A stretch of DNA of 64,000 nt from Devosia naphthalenivorans. GTDB lineage: Bacteria; Pseudomonadota; Alphaproteobacteria; Rhizobiales; Devosiaceae. The stretch is from the NCBI RefSeq assembly GCF_003056355.1, contig NZ_PYVW01000001.1:310001-374000 (forward strand), read 5' to 3'. Of this stretch, positions 7,805 to 16,539 are shown piece by piece; within the stretch, counting starts at the first letter, position 1; each line of letters starts with the position of its first letter. Both the position numbers and the translations under genes were made by a program. Under the pieces are notes generated by a model. It worked only from the letters and a program-made list of their open reading frames with translations. It was not told the DNA's origin and made no database searches.

Positions 7805-8158
7805 CTAGAGCAGTCCGTTAGAAGGGAGACCGGCCTCCTCGGTGGCCGACGAGAGTGTTGTGTGCATTTCCGCGAACCGGTTGTTGAACTCGAATTTGTC
7901 CGGACTTGGAATTTCTCCCAAGCGGTCGGGTTCGACTTCCTCCAAAAAGTCCCCGGTGAGGCCGGTGCTGATTTCAGCAGAGCTCGCGAAGACCGCAACG
8001 GCCTCAGGCGATGCCCGGTGGCGGAGGATGTCGAGCATGTCAGACATATCCGAGTTCGGACGCCTCTCTTTTGGAAGGTTCTGGATACAGACGACGGCGT
8101 AGGCCAAGGCCTTGTTGATGATGAAATCATCACGGCCAGTAAGGTCGATGGTACTCAT
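7805..8158 (-). CDS. Hypothetical protein, 117 aa
   Basis: Unrecognised acidic, helical protein (MSTIDLTGRDDFIINKALAYAVV) without membrane segments. It has one of the strongest ribosome binding sites of the element, TAAGGAGG, 5 nt before the ATG. It follows the next small gene after 9 nt, so the pair forms an early operon reading toward the excisionase and integrase genes. Function unknown. Confidence 0.65.
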   Translation of the reverse strand: MSTIDLTGRDDFIINKALAYAVVCIQNLPKERRPNSDMSDMLDILRHRASPEAVAVFASSAEISTGLTGDFLEEVEPDRLGEIPSPDKFEFNNRFAEMHTTLSSATEEAGLPSNGLL

Positions 8159-8167
8159 ATTTCCTCC

Positions 8168-8407
8168 TTATGCCGCCAGCGAGGCGGCGTTGGCGTCAAA
8201 CGTGGCTTGAGAAGCTTCCGTGAAGTTGGTCTCCATCTTCTTGACCGCACCCAGCGCGTTATCGGCCATGCGGAATATGGCGGCAGTCTGCGTCTGGTCC
8301 ATTTCCTTCATGCCGGTCAAAGCGGCGCAAATGGCAATGAGGTAGTCACGAGCAGCGCAAATCTCGTTTTCGGATTCAAAGAGAAAGTCTTCGGCGGGGG
8401 TGGTCAT
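8168..8407 (-). CDS. Hypothetical protein, 79 aa
   Basis: Small helical protein beginning MTTPAEDFLFESENEI with no recognised domain; the composition (alternating Ala, Met and acidic residues) suggests a helical bundle. The start at 8407 has AAGGA about 10 nt upstream; the frame could extend to 8446. It leads a minus-strand group with the 117-aa protein and is divergent from the regulator at 8564. Confidence 0.55.
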   Translation of the reverse strand: MTTPAEDFLFESENEICAARDYLIAICAALTGMKEMDQTQTAAIFRMADNALGAVKKMETNFTEASQATFDANAASLAA

Positions 8408-8563
8408 AGAGATGGGGTCCTTGGGGGTCGTCACAAAGCGCGACAACTCTCCACAGAGTTATACGCAGTAGAAGAGTCGCGTCAAGCTCCAATGCGTAAA
8501 AAACATTGGAAGAGATGTTCGCGGTGCTATAGGACGATACATCAGGGCAGCTTGGGGGACGGA

Positions 8564-9277
8564 ATGGCCAGTTCAACGGAACTCGTAGAGACGGTAGCTG
8601 GAGCACTGGTGATCCCCGCACCCACAGTAGCGCTACATCTAAGGAACCTTCGGGAAGCGGGTCTCATCACCCATTCGGGGCGGGGGCGACATGCGGCCAG
8701 AATGAGCCCTTTGGATGCTGCCCATCTTCTGTTGGCTACAGTTGGAAGTCGAAACGTCAAGGACAGCGCCACGATAGTCGGCCGCCCCGGTGGTCTGGTA
8801 TCATCCGCTGGAAAGTGGGCGCCGAGCTTCGTCAACATCCCGGAGCTCATCGGCTTGCCTGCGGACCACAGCTTTGCTGACGCACTGGAGGCGCTGATCG
8901 CCGCAGCTTCGAATGGATCCCTGCAAAGAGCAGCGGAGGAGTTGGAGCAAGCCCAGGTGGATTTAGTTAGAGACGCTGCCCCAGCGCTGAACATCGAAGT
9001 GTCACTCTACGGCCCAGTACCCCGAGGCGCGATCCTCATCGAGGAGATCGTTACGGACAACGAGGGTCAGCAACACCGATATCGAGACCACTGGGATCGC
9101 CATTTCTATGGCGAGCGATCGGTGGTTAAGAAGTCGGGCAATTTGGCTTGGATTGACATCGCCAGGCCGGCTGAAATGGACTCTGACCTCAAGACTGTAT
9201 CAACATTCACTCACCGGACCATCGCCACGATCGGCGCGCTTCTTGCCGGAGACACCCCACCCAATACTGCTGCCTAG
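8564..9277 (+). CDS. Winged-helix regulator-like protein, 237 aa
   Basis: The N-terminal 50 residues form a winged helix (VIPAPTVALHLRNLREAGLI, then GRGRHAARM), similar to domains that sense through a C-terminal region; the rest is not recognised. The ATG at 8564 has GGGGGA 6 nt upstream. The same frame stays open far upstream to 7862, but that part is antisense to two small genes and is not counted. Being divergent from the early minus-strand operon, it could be the element's main transcriptional regulator. No classical CI-type repressor is present, which supports this guess. Confidence 0.65.
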   Translation: MASSTELVETVAGALVIPAPTVALHLRNLREAGLITHSGRGRHAARMSPLDAAHLLLATVGSRNVKDSATIVGRPGGLVSSAGKWAPSFVNIPELIGLPADHSFADALEALIAAASNGSLQRAAEELEQAQVDLVRDAAPALNIEVSLYGPVPRGAILIEEIVTDNEGQQHRYRDHWDRHFYGERSVVKKSGNLAWIDIARPAEMDSDLKTVSTFTHRTIATIGALLAGDTPPNTAA

Positions 9278-9450
9278 AATTATGCGAAAAGGCATACTTT
9301 GCCATCGGACCAGTAATCTGATGATCGCTTTTCCTAAGTTCAATATAAGTGTTGCGAAGTGCCGGATATTTGGCTCATCTTGAAGAGGTAACGGGGGTGT
9401 TTAGGGGGCATGGTTTTGGGACCGCCTCGATGCGACTCCGAGGGGGGATA

Positions 9451-10059
9451 ATGAACGGCGAATTCTACAACACGGTAGGTGGTGACCGCATTGAAAGTCG
9501 GCAGGTCGACGAGCTCATCGGGATTGCTCGTGGTTTGATTGCCGATGGGCAAATAAACCAAGCCGAAGCAGAATTCCTGCAGAAATGGCTGGCGGCGAAT
9601 GTTGAGGTTAGTGGTCAACCGCTTATCCGCATGCTTTACCGGCGGATCAACGAGATCCTTTCGGATGGCGTGGCTGACGAAGACGAGAAGGTTGAACTTT
9701 TCGAAACCCTGAGCCGATTCTCCAGCGGGGACTTTGAGATTGGCGAGCCCTTGAAGGCCAGCACGCTTCCAATATGCCAACCCTCACCATCACTGACCTT
9801 CCCTGGACTGCGCTACACCTTTACCGGGACCTTTAATTTCGGTCAGCGGAAACACTGCGAAGCAGCAGTCATCGAACGAGGCGCCAGCGCCGGCGGCATC
9901 GCCCAGAAGACAAATGTGTTGGTTATCGGGGTGTACGCCACCGAATCATGGAAGCACTCGTCCTTCGGCAACAAAATCCTTCAAGCAGTGGAGTGGCGGG
10001 AGCAAGGATTCCCGATCTCCATCGTGTCGGAAGATCACTGGGTGAAGCACCTAGACTAG
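9451..10059 (+). CDS. TerB-like plus BRCT domain protein
   Basis: A 202-aa protein with an N-terminal helical region (DELIGIARGLIADGQINQAE, about residues 18-95) resembling TerB-type domains, and a C-terminal BRCT domain (RYTFTGTFNFGQR, ERGASAGG, TNVLVIG, SEDHWVKHL) like that of NAD-dependent DNA ligase. BRCT domains bind DNA ends, nicks or phosphoproteins. The ATG at 9451 follows GAGGGGGGATA. There is no catalytic domain. In a mobile element it might help replication or protect ends; the actual role is unknown. Confidence 0.8.
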   Translation: MNGEFYNTVGGDRIESRQVDELIGIARGLIADGQINQAEAEFLQKWLAANVEVSGQPLIRMLYRRINEILSDGVADEDEKVELFETLSRFSSGDFEIGEPLKASTLPICQPSPSLTFPGLRYTFTGTFNFGQRKHCEAAVIERGASAGGIAQKTNVLVIGVYATESWKHSSFGNKILQAVEWREQGFPISIVSEDHWVKHLD

Positions 10060-10209
10060 AGCCAATTATCCCAATGATCGAGCGTGTTGATCCGAGCATC
10101 CCAGCGAACTGAACATCTAGCCGCCAGCGGGAGTCTTCGCATAAGTTCGGCTGCTCTGCCCCGCGGACTGTGAGCGCCGTCAGGGCCATCGAGAAACGGA
10201 AATCACCGA

Positions 10210-10668
10210 ATGCTTCGAAAATGCGGGTCCTTAATTTTCTTCTTGCTCGTGATCGCACTGCCTTCATCCGGCAAGGAAAAGGCAGCCGGAGAGCAGGCAT
10301 TGGCGACACTCCGTTGTGTCGGCGAGATGAGCGGAGCCGCGGAAGTTCGTTGGGACGTCGATTTCGGGCTGCAAATATACCCTGGTCGCCTTGCTAGCGA
10401 CGAACATGAGTTCGACGGGGCCCCCGTTTCAGAGATGACAGAAACTGCTCTCAGGTCGTTCTATGTGCTGAAGTCCATCCATTCCGAGGGTTACGACCGG
10501 TTCATCGAGGTTGAACTCTCTCGTTCGACTGGTGAGTTTACTTCAAGTCTATTCACGGCAAATGTGGATGGCTGGCCCGGGCGGCCGACTACGGTTTTTC
10601 AAGGAACGCGGTATGTGCACCTTTCGGTTACAAGTGCCCATTGCTCGCCCTCGACCAACCTATTTTAG
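10210..10668 (+). CDS. Exported hypothetical protein, 152 aa
   Basis: Starts with a charged end and a hydrophobic stretch (MLRKCGSLIFFLLVIALPSSG), typical of a Sec signal peptide; the mature part contains two well-spaced cysteines that could form a disulphide and a beta-rich pattern. No family is recognised. It is followed by a 64-aa protein and another exported protein in the same direction, an unusual pair of secreted products for a small phage-like element. Confidence 0.55.
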   Translation: MLRKCGSLIFFLLVIALPSSGKEKAAGEQALATLRCVGEMSGAAEVRWDVDFGLQIYPGRLASDEHEFDGAPVSEMTETALRSFYVLKSIHSEGYDRFIEVELSRSTGEFTSSLFTANVDGWPGRPTTVFQGTRYVHLSVTSAHCSPSTNLF

Positions 10669-10764
10669 CTCCGCCCCGTTCTCGCTTGAGAATCTCGCGG
10701 AAAGACTTATGGGGTGCAGGGAGCCGGAGGCTTCCCGCCCTGCGGCAGATCAAAGAGAGCAATC

Positions 10765-10959
10765 ATGCCATCCTATAAGTTCACCCTGCACTCTGGTCAG
10801 TCGTTCAACGGTGAAGACACGCGCGACCTTAGGACGCTGTCAGCGGACCTATGCTCCGACGGCTTCGTAGTATTCCAGCGAGCAGCCAATGGGTACTCAA
10901 CCGAACGCAAGCCCATATCCCTGCTCGAGCGCGCTATCGCTAGTATCGAGCCGGTGTAG
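10765..10959 (+). CDS. Small hypothetical protein, 64 aa
   Basis: Begins MPSYKFTLHSGQSFNGEDTR and has a beta-strand pattern reminiscent of small phage proteins, but I do not recognise it. AGAGAG sits about 7 nt before the ATG. The 290 bp after it hold no convincing gene, only a GC-rich hairpin at 11137-11156. Confidence 0.45.
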   Translation: MPSYKFTLHSGQSFNGEDTRDLRTLSADLCSDGFVVFQRAANGYSTERKPISLLERAIASIEPV

Positions 10960-11136
10960 CCGAGGGGGATTTCCTTTTTCTGAGTCATTGGGGGCGTCAG
11001 TCCAAAACGCTGTGAACTCAACCTGTACGGGCCACCCCGGCGCCGGCACAGCCGCTCTTGCATCCCTCAAAAGGAAAGAAATGCCGTTTTAATTTTTCTT
11101 GCAGCGAGCGCAAGGTCGGCGATCCCTACCCGCAAG

Positions 11137-11156
11137 ACCACCCCGGCGGGGGTGGT
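11137..11156. other. GC-rich hairpin in a gene-free stretch
   Basis: ACCACCCC-GGCG-GGGGTGGT is a perfect 8-bp stem with a 4-nt loop between the 64-aa gene and the exported protein gene at 11254. It lacks a T-run, so a Rho-independent terminator is doubtful; it may be an attenuator or protein site. Confidence 0.35.
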
Positions 11157-11253
11157 TGGGACCCTACCCAGGGGGCCGTACACCATTTGCCTCCGGCTCC
11201 ATTGCAAAGAGCGGCTCAGGCGCGCTACTGATTAGCATTCGTTGGGGGAATAC

Positions 11254-11775
11254 ATGTCTATCAAGTCCAAGCTGGCCATTGTCGTTGCAACTCTCACGCT
11301 AACCACAGCAGGTGCTCAAGCAGAGTGGATGACCACCGTTGAGGATGATCTGTTCTCCGACAACAAAACGGCCGTGATGGTCAGCATGATATCCATGAAC
11401 GCGAGCATCTATGCAAAGTGCGTAGGTCCAGATGCCGTATATTTGGCCTACATTGAGGCTGCCGGAGACGCGAGCAGCATCACCCAGCCGATGGACGCGG
11501 GGGACATCGTCTTCAAAGGCGACAATGGCGAACGCTTTACGAGCAAGACCAGCATCTACCGCCACAACGATAAATACGTCGGCTTCAGCTACGATGACGA
11601 GGCGACAGTCGCCGATGCCATCCGCGACTTTGGAGAGGCGGACAGCAAGATCTCGGTTGGACTTGACCTGATCACAAGTGACGAGCCGATGACGGTCACA
11701 GTCTCAGCGCGCGGTTCGTCGAAAGCCGTGAAGCAGTTCATCGAGGCATGCGCCATAGTAGCGCCGAACCTCTAG
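11254..11775 (+). CDS. Exported hypothetical protein, 173 aa
   Basis: MSIKSKLAIVVATLTLTTAGAQA is a clear Sec signal peptide with an A-x-A cleavage site before EWMTTVED. The mature protein has a Cys near residue 60 and another near the C-terminus, consistent with one disulphide. The ATG at 11254 has GGGGGA upstream. No homologous family is recognised. It is followed by a strong plus-strand terminator, so it ends a transcription unit. Confidence 0.6.
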   Translation: MSIKSKLAIVVATLTLTTAGAQAEWMTTVEDDLFSDNKTAVMVSMISMNASIYAKCVGPDAVYLAYIEAAGDASSITQPMDAGDIVFKGDNGERFTSKTSIYRHNDKYVGFSYDDEATVADAIRDFGEADSKISVGLDLITSDEPMTVTVSARGSSKAVKQFIEACAIVAPNL

Positions 11776-11926
11776 CCGTTGGGGCATGCCACATTAATCC
11801 GTGTATGTACGCGGCAACCAAGTGCCGCCGTTCATATTGAATCGAAGGCAACCGCGAACGTGGACATCGGTTGTCGACCCTGACTCTGCCGCTGGGTCAC
11901 CTCTCCTCCCTGATCCGGCGGAACCT

Positions 11927-11967
11927 GACCGACCTTTCACATTGCCCCGCGAAAGGCCGGTCTTTTG
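11927..11967 (+). terminator. Rho-independent terminator
   Basis: A 12-bp stem, GACCGACCTTTC (11927-11938) with GAAAGGCCGGTC (11951-11962), including one G-T pair and followed by TTTTG. It lies 150 bp after the exported-protein gene and just before the convergent tape measure gene end. Confidence 0.75.
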
Positions 11968-11970
11968 TTG

Positions 11971-14076
11971 TCAGCCCATCGAGCCATAGTTCGATTTGGC
12001 AGCACGAACGGACTTGCCAACTTCCTCGCCCATCAGTCGAGCCATCTGCCTCGGATCGGCGTTGGTCGGGTTCTGAACATGGACGTGGACGTCACCCACT
12101 GTGGTAGTGTTGCCTACCTGCCCGCTTTGCCCCTGCGTTCGCGTAGGCATTGAAGGCGGATTGAAGTTGCCAGGCGCATCGATCATGCGGCTTGGACCGG
12201 GCAATGCGCGCGGGCCATTGATCTGGACCGGGATGTTGACGCCTGCGGCTGCCATGATGCGCAGGCGCTCCAAGATTGCCGCCATATGCGCCGAAACGGA
12301 TGACTCTTGCGAGCCAATGCCGTCGGCCAGGTTTTGACCAGACGCAACGCCTGCCGCCAGTGCGGCGGCCTCAAGTTCTTCAAGTTCGATCCGCATAAAG
12401 TGCAGGTCGACTGACGGGGTCGGCAAGTTGGCGTTTTCTATCCGCTCAATGTCAGCACGGAGGGCAGCGATGCGCTCGCTTCGAGCTACCGTGGCGGGGT
12501 CTTGACCGGGGGATACAAGCCCGGAGTCGTATCCGTTCATTCCCATCCCTGCGCGGGGGTCAAATCCCTCGTAGAGGATTTTTGCGAGGGTGGGGTCTAG
12601 AGCGTGAACGATATTGTGGTGGACGGATTTTTCTCCACCGAAACCCTCGCCCACGCCCATCGAGTTGGCGAGTTTCGCCGCCTCAAAGATCGCCAGGCCA
12701 CCGGCCATCTTGCCGAACGCTGTACCGAGGAACTTCTGGCTCAGAGCAGTTGCGCCCGCCGCGAGGCCACCAGCCCCAGCAATGGCGCCCGCACCGGCTC
12801 CGGCCGTAGCGCCCCCGCCGATGCCCATCAAGGCTCCAGCCATTCCCCCAGCAGACGCTAGAAGGCGCAAGCCGATCAGTGCAGCGGTGATTTCGATGAC
12901 GGCAGCAACGAGATCCTCGTTGGCGGTAACGAACTTAGAGACGCCATCGATCATTGGGGTGACCGATTCCACAAACTCGGTTAGCTTTGGCAGCAACGCG
13001 CCACCCACGGCCAGGTTGAGCTCTTGGACGCTTGCCTCAAAGCGGACCAGAACGCCCCCAGAGGTGCCCATTCGGGAATTAAAGTCGCGCTGAATGACGC
13101 CATCTGCGCCAAGCGCTTCCTCTCGGATGCTTCGGTAAAGCTCGAGGTTCTGAATCATCGGGCGGATGAACTTTTGAACCTCGGCGTCGGCGAAGTACTT
13201 GCCGAGCAAATCCTGTTTTCCGCCTTCTGTGAGCCGGTCGAGAATGCCGATGGTGTGTTCAATTGGGCTATGCCCTTCAGCAATGGCCTGGTTGACCGAT
13301 CCGACGATATCAACGCCGGCCTCGCCAAACTTTTTAATGGCGTCGGGCGCCATGAGCTTCGACATATAGTTGCTGAGGTTCGTCACAGCCTGCGAACCAG
13401 AGCCTGCACCCATGCGGGCAACCTGGAGGGCCGCAGTAAGATCGGCTAGACCGGCCCTGCCGGATATGCGGAGCGACTGCGCAGCCGCTGTAACCTCTTC
13501 GAATGAGCCCGCCATATCGGACAGTTCAAACCGACCCAGCTTACCTCCGGTCGACATGACGTCAAAGGCGCCCTCCATATCGGCGGCGGTGATGTCCATG
13601 TTGGTCAACAGGGCTGTGGACAGCGACACCATCTCCTGCACGTCGGCGCCGTAAGCCGTTGCGACCTTGCCAAGCGGACTAGCCACGGCAAGCGCGGTTT
13701 GCGTGTCGAGGCCACCGGCCATCAGCCCGTCCATTGCCTCAGCGATTTGCGCAGCACCGACGGCGGTGTCCAGGCCGAGCGTTCGGGCTTGCGCGCCGAT
13801 TTCGGTCAAGCCTTCCTTGGTAGTGCCGACCTTTTGGTTGATGTCCTCCAGCTTCGACTCGAAGTCGATCGCCGACTGGATTGGAACGCGGACAGCCGAC
13901 GCCAACGCATAAGCCGCGACCGCCGTCGTAGCCATGGCGTTGCGATGCCGATTGAACATCTCTTCATTGCGACGCTGTTGGTTGCGCAGATTCTCTAGGT
14001 TTTGTTCGACCCGGCGCGCGGGTCGGGATACCTTGTCGACGAGTGAGAGTTCGAGTTCTGAACGTAAACGGGCCAT
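11971..14076 (-). CDS. Phage tail tape measure protein (TP901 type)
   Basis: Sets tail length during assembly and travels with DNA on injection. The start MARLRSELELSLVDKVSRPA with coiled-coil RRVEQNLENLRNQQRR is followed from about residue 68 by the TP901 core (FESKLEDINQKVGTT, then IAEAMDGLMAGG and LSTALLTNMDITAADMEGAF), then Gly/Ala-rich hydrophobic segments around residues 390-470. At 701 aa it predicts a short-to-medium non-contractile tail (inference from the usual length relation). Its ATG overlaps the stop of the tail assembly chaperone gene (TAATG). Remarkably, no tail tube, baseplate or fibre genes follow; the next region is the convergent terminator. Confidence 0.9.
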   Translation of the reverse strand: MARLRSELELSLVDKVSRPARRVEQNLENLRNQQRRNEEMFNRHRNAMATTAVAAYALASAVRVPIQSAIDFESKLEDINQKVGTTKEGLTEIGAQARTLGLDTAVGAAQIAEAMDGLMAGGLDTQTALAVASPLGKVATAYGADVQEMVSLSTALLTNMDITAADMEGAFDVMSTGGKLGRFELSDMAGSFEEVTAAAQSLRISGRAGLADLTAALQVARMGAGSGSQAVTNLSNYMSKLMAPDAIKKFGEAGVDIVGSVNQAIAEGHSPIEHTIGILDRLTEGGKQDLLGKYFADAEVQKFIRPMIQNLELYRSIREEALGADGVIQRDFNSRMGTSGGVLVRFEASVQELNLAVGGALLPKLTEFVESVTPMIDGVSKFVTANEDLVAAVIEITAALIGLRLLASAGGMAGALMGIGGGATAGAGAGAIAGAGGLAAGATALSQKFLGTAFGKMAGGLAIFEAAKLANSMGVGEGFGGEKSVHHNIVHALDPTLAKILYEGFDPRAGMGMNGYDSGLVSPGQDPATVARSERIAALRADIERIENANLPTPSVDLHFMRIELEELEAAALAAGVASGQNLADGIGSQESSVSAHMAAILERLRIMAAAGVNIPVQINGPRALPGPSRMIDAPGNFNPPSMPTRTQGQSGQVGNTTTVGDVHVHVQNPTNADPRQMARLMGEEVGKSVRAAKSNYGSMG

Positions 14077-14327
14077 TACGCCACCGCGAACAGGTGGCGG
14101 GTTTCGCGCTCTAGCCGCACAAAGTCCTTGTCCGAAAGTGCAGCGACCACCGAACCGGGTACGCCTGCCATCTGGCCCAGAGCGGCGCAGACGGCTCGTT
14201 TCGGTTCCTTGTACCGCATAAAGGTCTGGATGTCGGCTAGACCGGCGGGACGGCTGAACGTCAGGGCAGCATAGGTCTTCCCGCGCACCGTGACGGGCGC
14301 GGTTGGGGTAAAGATGGTGGGGGCCAT
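14076..14327 (-). CDS. Phage tail assembly chaperone-like protein
   Basis: An 83-aa protein (MAPTIFTPTAPVTVRGKTYA, then FSRPAGLADIQTFMRYKEP) resembling Mu gp41/TAC-type tail assembly proteins, which coat the tape measure before tube polymerisation. Its place directly upstream of the tape measure gene, with a one-base TAATG overlap, is the conserved position of such chaperones. AAGGAG precedes the ATG at 14327 by 5 nt; a GTG two codons upstream is inferior. I see no obvious slippery site for the programmed frameshift found in many tail chaperones. Confidence 0.75.
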   Translation of the reverse strand: MAPTIFTPTAPVTVRGKTYAALTFSRPAGLADIQTFMRYKEPKRAVCAALGQMAGVPGSVVAALSDKDFVRLERETRHLFAVA

Positions 14328-14346
14328 AGGCACTCCTTGTGGGCAT

Positions 14347-14411
14347 GAAAAAACCCGCTCAAGGCGGGGTGGAATGGTGGGTAAAGAAAAACCCGCCTGG
14401 TTGGGCGGGTT
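14347..14411 (-). terminator. Two tandem minus-strand terminators
   Basis: Read on the minus strand, AACCCGCC/GGCGGGTT (14390-14411) is followed by TTTCTTT, and a second hairpin (CCCGC/GCGGG, 14354-14369) is followed by TTTTTT. Both lie after the RelA/SpoT-like gene and before the tail chaperone gene, insulating the cargo from the tail genes unless antitermination occurs. Confidence 0.7.
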
Positions 14412-14439
14412 GTCGATATTTGGCCTCCGGATTGGATCG

Positions 14440-15432
14440 CTATCCGTGCATGGACTTCCCCAAATCTGAGTAGATAGGCGCGAGCTCCGCCTCTGTTAGA
14501 GGTGTGTCGTACATTGCGGCAGCCGAGAAGTGTGAGGCGCAGTAATAGACCATCAACACGGCCGGAACCCGGTATAGAGCAGAAGCTCCTCGCCTGCTCC
14601 GGACATTCTTCTCAACGAAGGGTTTTGAATCCAGCCAGGCGCTTAGCTTCTCTGCAAAGTCGTCATCAACGAGGTTCTGGTAATGGTCGATAAGTAGAGA
14701 ATTAAGGGCACTTGGGGCTGCCGGATTGCCGACAGTCATGGCGTATCTGTTCGCTAAGGCGTCAGCGATTCGATCAAACCGCTGAGCAGCAGTTCGGATT
14801 AGTTGACCAACTTGCCGGAAGTAATCATCCGTCGCCTCGATAAGCGCCATGCTCTTCGCTGCGGCCCTTTGCATGTCTGGCGTGGCTTTCACGCTTGGCT
14901 TGTAAAGCGTGTCATGGGTCAATTCGCTGTAGGCATGCTGTAGCAAGGTGCGGATCTGAATCTCGCAGGGCAAGTATTCAGGAATTGGTATGCCCCCGAA
15001 ATTTAATCCTAGTTTCGAGCGAACCACGTAGTGGACGGATTGATAACCAAACTCCATTGGTCGGGCATCTCGCTCCGCCAAAAAGTCACGAGCCTTCTCG
15101 AAGGTCCAATAAGGAAGCCCACCGTCTACAATCGCGGACTCTACTGCAGCGATGTCATCTGAGGTTAAGACCACAAAACGTATACCCACTTTATCTTCGA
15201 TCGCGTTGTAAGGGTCACCATAGCCCTTACCCCGATGGAAGGCTTTCTGAACCAGCGACTCGTCGGCCTTTAGACGCGGTGAAACCGGCAATCGCAAAAA
15301 CAGGCCAGTGTCAGCTATTTTCATGTTGGCGCGCAGCAGATCGACAATCTTTGCAGCAACGAAATCGCCCCATGCGAGGTAAGCTTGCTTTTCAGCTTGC
15401 CACTTTGCGAGAAAGCCCTCTTCGCTGTTCAT
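14440..15432 (-). CDS. RelA/SpoT-domain nucleotide pyrophosphokinase-like protein
   Basis: Contains a (p)ppGpp synthetase-type fold: R53-x-K55-x3-S59-x3-K63 (the ATP-binding pattern), AIEDKVGIRFVV around D80, GYQSVHYVV (G119, Y120, H124) and CEIQIRTLLQHAYSELTHD with E157, Q159 and R161. There is no HD hydrolase, TGS or ACT domain, so it is a small synthetase; the C-terminal 140 residues are helical. Small stand-alone synthetases make alarmones or, as toxSAS toxins, pyrophosphorylate tRNA or produce ppApp. The ATG at 15432 overlaps the upstream NdpA-like gene as ATGA, so the pair is translationally coupled. The frame could start at 15474 but that loses the coupling. Which substrate it modifies cannot be told from sequence. 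Confidence 0.85.
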   Translation of the reverse strand: MNSEEGFLAKWQAEKQAYLAWGDFVAAKIVDLLRANMKIADTGLFLRLPVSPRLKADESLVQKAFHRGKGYGDPYNAIEDKVGIRFVVLTSDDIAAVESAIVDGGLPYWTFEKARDFLAERDARPMEFGYQSVHYVVRSKLGLNFGGIPIPEYLPCEIQIRTLLQHAYSELTHDTLYKPSVKATPDMQRAAAKSMALIEATDDYFRQVGQLIRTAAQRFDRIADALANRYAMTVGNPAAPSALNSLLIDHYQNLVDDDFAEKLSAWLDSKPFVEKNVRSRRGASALYRVPAVLMVYYCASHFSAAAMYDTPLTEAELAPIYSDLGKSMHG

Positions 15433-16505
15433 GTTTGATCGGTCATGGGCCGCCTGATCGTTATGCGTGTCCACATCTCGTCACCCTCGCCGCCAAAATC
15501 CGTTGCTGGCCCCTCTTCGATAACGGCAGTCCTGTCCTGAATGGCCTGTGGGGATGCGGTCAGTTCAATATCGGTCCCAAACTTGAATCTTCTCCGCCGC
15601 AGACGAGCCCCCATGTCTGAAGTGTCCCGAACAACTGCTCGGTTGGGGAACTGCTTTGCCTCCAGGAAGCGCGCAAATGGATCTCGGAGCTCAACCGGCA
15701 GGTACGACTCACTAAATTCTTGGGACGTGAAAGTTGGTGACTGTTCTGTTTTCACGAATGTATACAGCGCATCGCCCAAATCGCGTTTCGCTTCAGGAGA
15801 GATCTGCGCCTGTCGCACGAACTCCCTGGTTAGGTCGAAGAATTTCACCGTCTCATACTTGCCGTTTTCGGGGAACGTACATCCAAGGAAAGCTTCATAG
15901 AAATACTGGGCAGCGCCTTCGCGGTGGCTTGCAGTTATGTTGCTGTCAAAAACAAATGCGCGCCAAGATTCGTCTTCTTGAGGGGCATCGGGGTGCACCA
16001 AAAACCCGACCTTGAAGAGCCTGGTTGCTGGGGTGAGAAAGATGTTCTCTAGAAATTCGGTGATTACGGCTTCAGCATTTTTACTACGCCGAAAGCCAGA
16101 TTGCGTCTCAGCTTTTATAATTCCGAGAAATGGGTTCTCCGGCGCACCAAAAGTGCCATCGAAAACTAGGACCATCCCGCCCGGGTAACTCCGCGCCATT
16201 TGTGCATCGGCCAGAAGATCAGCAATCACCTTCGACCGATCGAGGAACTCTTCGTCGGTCGACGCCAGTAAGTTACCTGCGGCCTCTACGACGGACCCCT
16301 GGCCCTCCCGCACGATTCGCATTTCCATGCTCTTGGACTGTGCGGAAAGCGCATCGGTTATACGCGCTCTAAATTGTGCCAGCGCCATTTCGCTCAGTCG
16401 CTCAAGCTCCGTTCCATAGGTAGGAGTGACTTTTTGCCGATCCTCACCCCTCCGGAAGATCTCATGCATAACGATTCGGCCGATTTGTAAGTTTTCGATG
16501 AGCAA
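15429..16505 (-). CDS. NdpA/YejK-like 37-kDa nucleoid-associated protein
   Basis: Belongs by pattern to the nucleoid-associated protein family typified by YejK (NdpA), which binds the nucleoid. Matching blocks are LIENLQIGRIVMHEIFRR at the start, GGMVLVFDG and FLGIIKAE in the first third, FYEAFLGCTFPE and LTREFVR in the middle, and LRRRRFKFG near the end. I chose a TTG start at 16505 because AGGGGGA lies 6 nt upstream and it matches the family N-terminus; the frame is open to 16664. Length 358 aa is normal. It is the first gene of a two-gene operon with the RelA/SpoT-like gene and is preceded by a LexA-type box. In this setting it may sense or guard nucleoid state; that is inference. Confidence 0.8.
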   Translation of the reverse strand: MLIENLQIGRIVMHEIFRRGEDRQKVTPTYGTELERLSEMALAQFRARITDALSAQSKSMEMRIVREGQGSVVEAAGNLLASTDEEFLDRSKVIADLLADAQMARSYPGGMVLVFDGTFGAPENPFLGIIKAETQSGFRRSKNAEAVITEFLENIFLTPATRLFKVGFLVHPDAPQEDESWRAFVFDSNITASHREGAAQYFYEAFLGCTFPENGKYETVKFFDLTREFVRQAQISPEAKRDLGDALYTFVKTEQSPTFTSQEFSESYLPVELRDPFARFLEAKQFPNRAVVRDTSDMGARLRRRRFKFGTDIELTASPQAIQDRTAVIEEGPATDFGGEGDEMWTRITIRRPMTDQT

Positions 16506-16539
16506 AACTGTTCCCCCTATTTGCAGCGGGGACTTTAAG

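Noticed and set aside
7862..8563. Long plus-strand extension of the regulator frame starting at 7862
   Set aside because: It is antisense to two small genes with good ribosome binding sites; the true start with GGGGGA is at 8564.
14327..14346. N-terminal extension of the tape measure frame to 14346
   Set aside because: The extra 90 residues are antiframe to the tail chaperone; the true start is the overlapping ATG at 14076.
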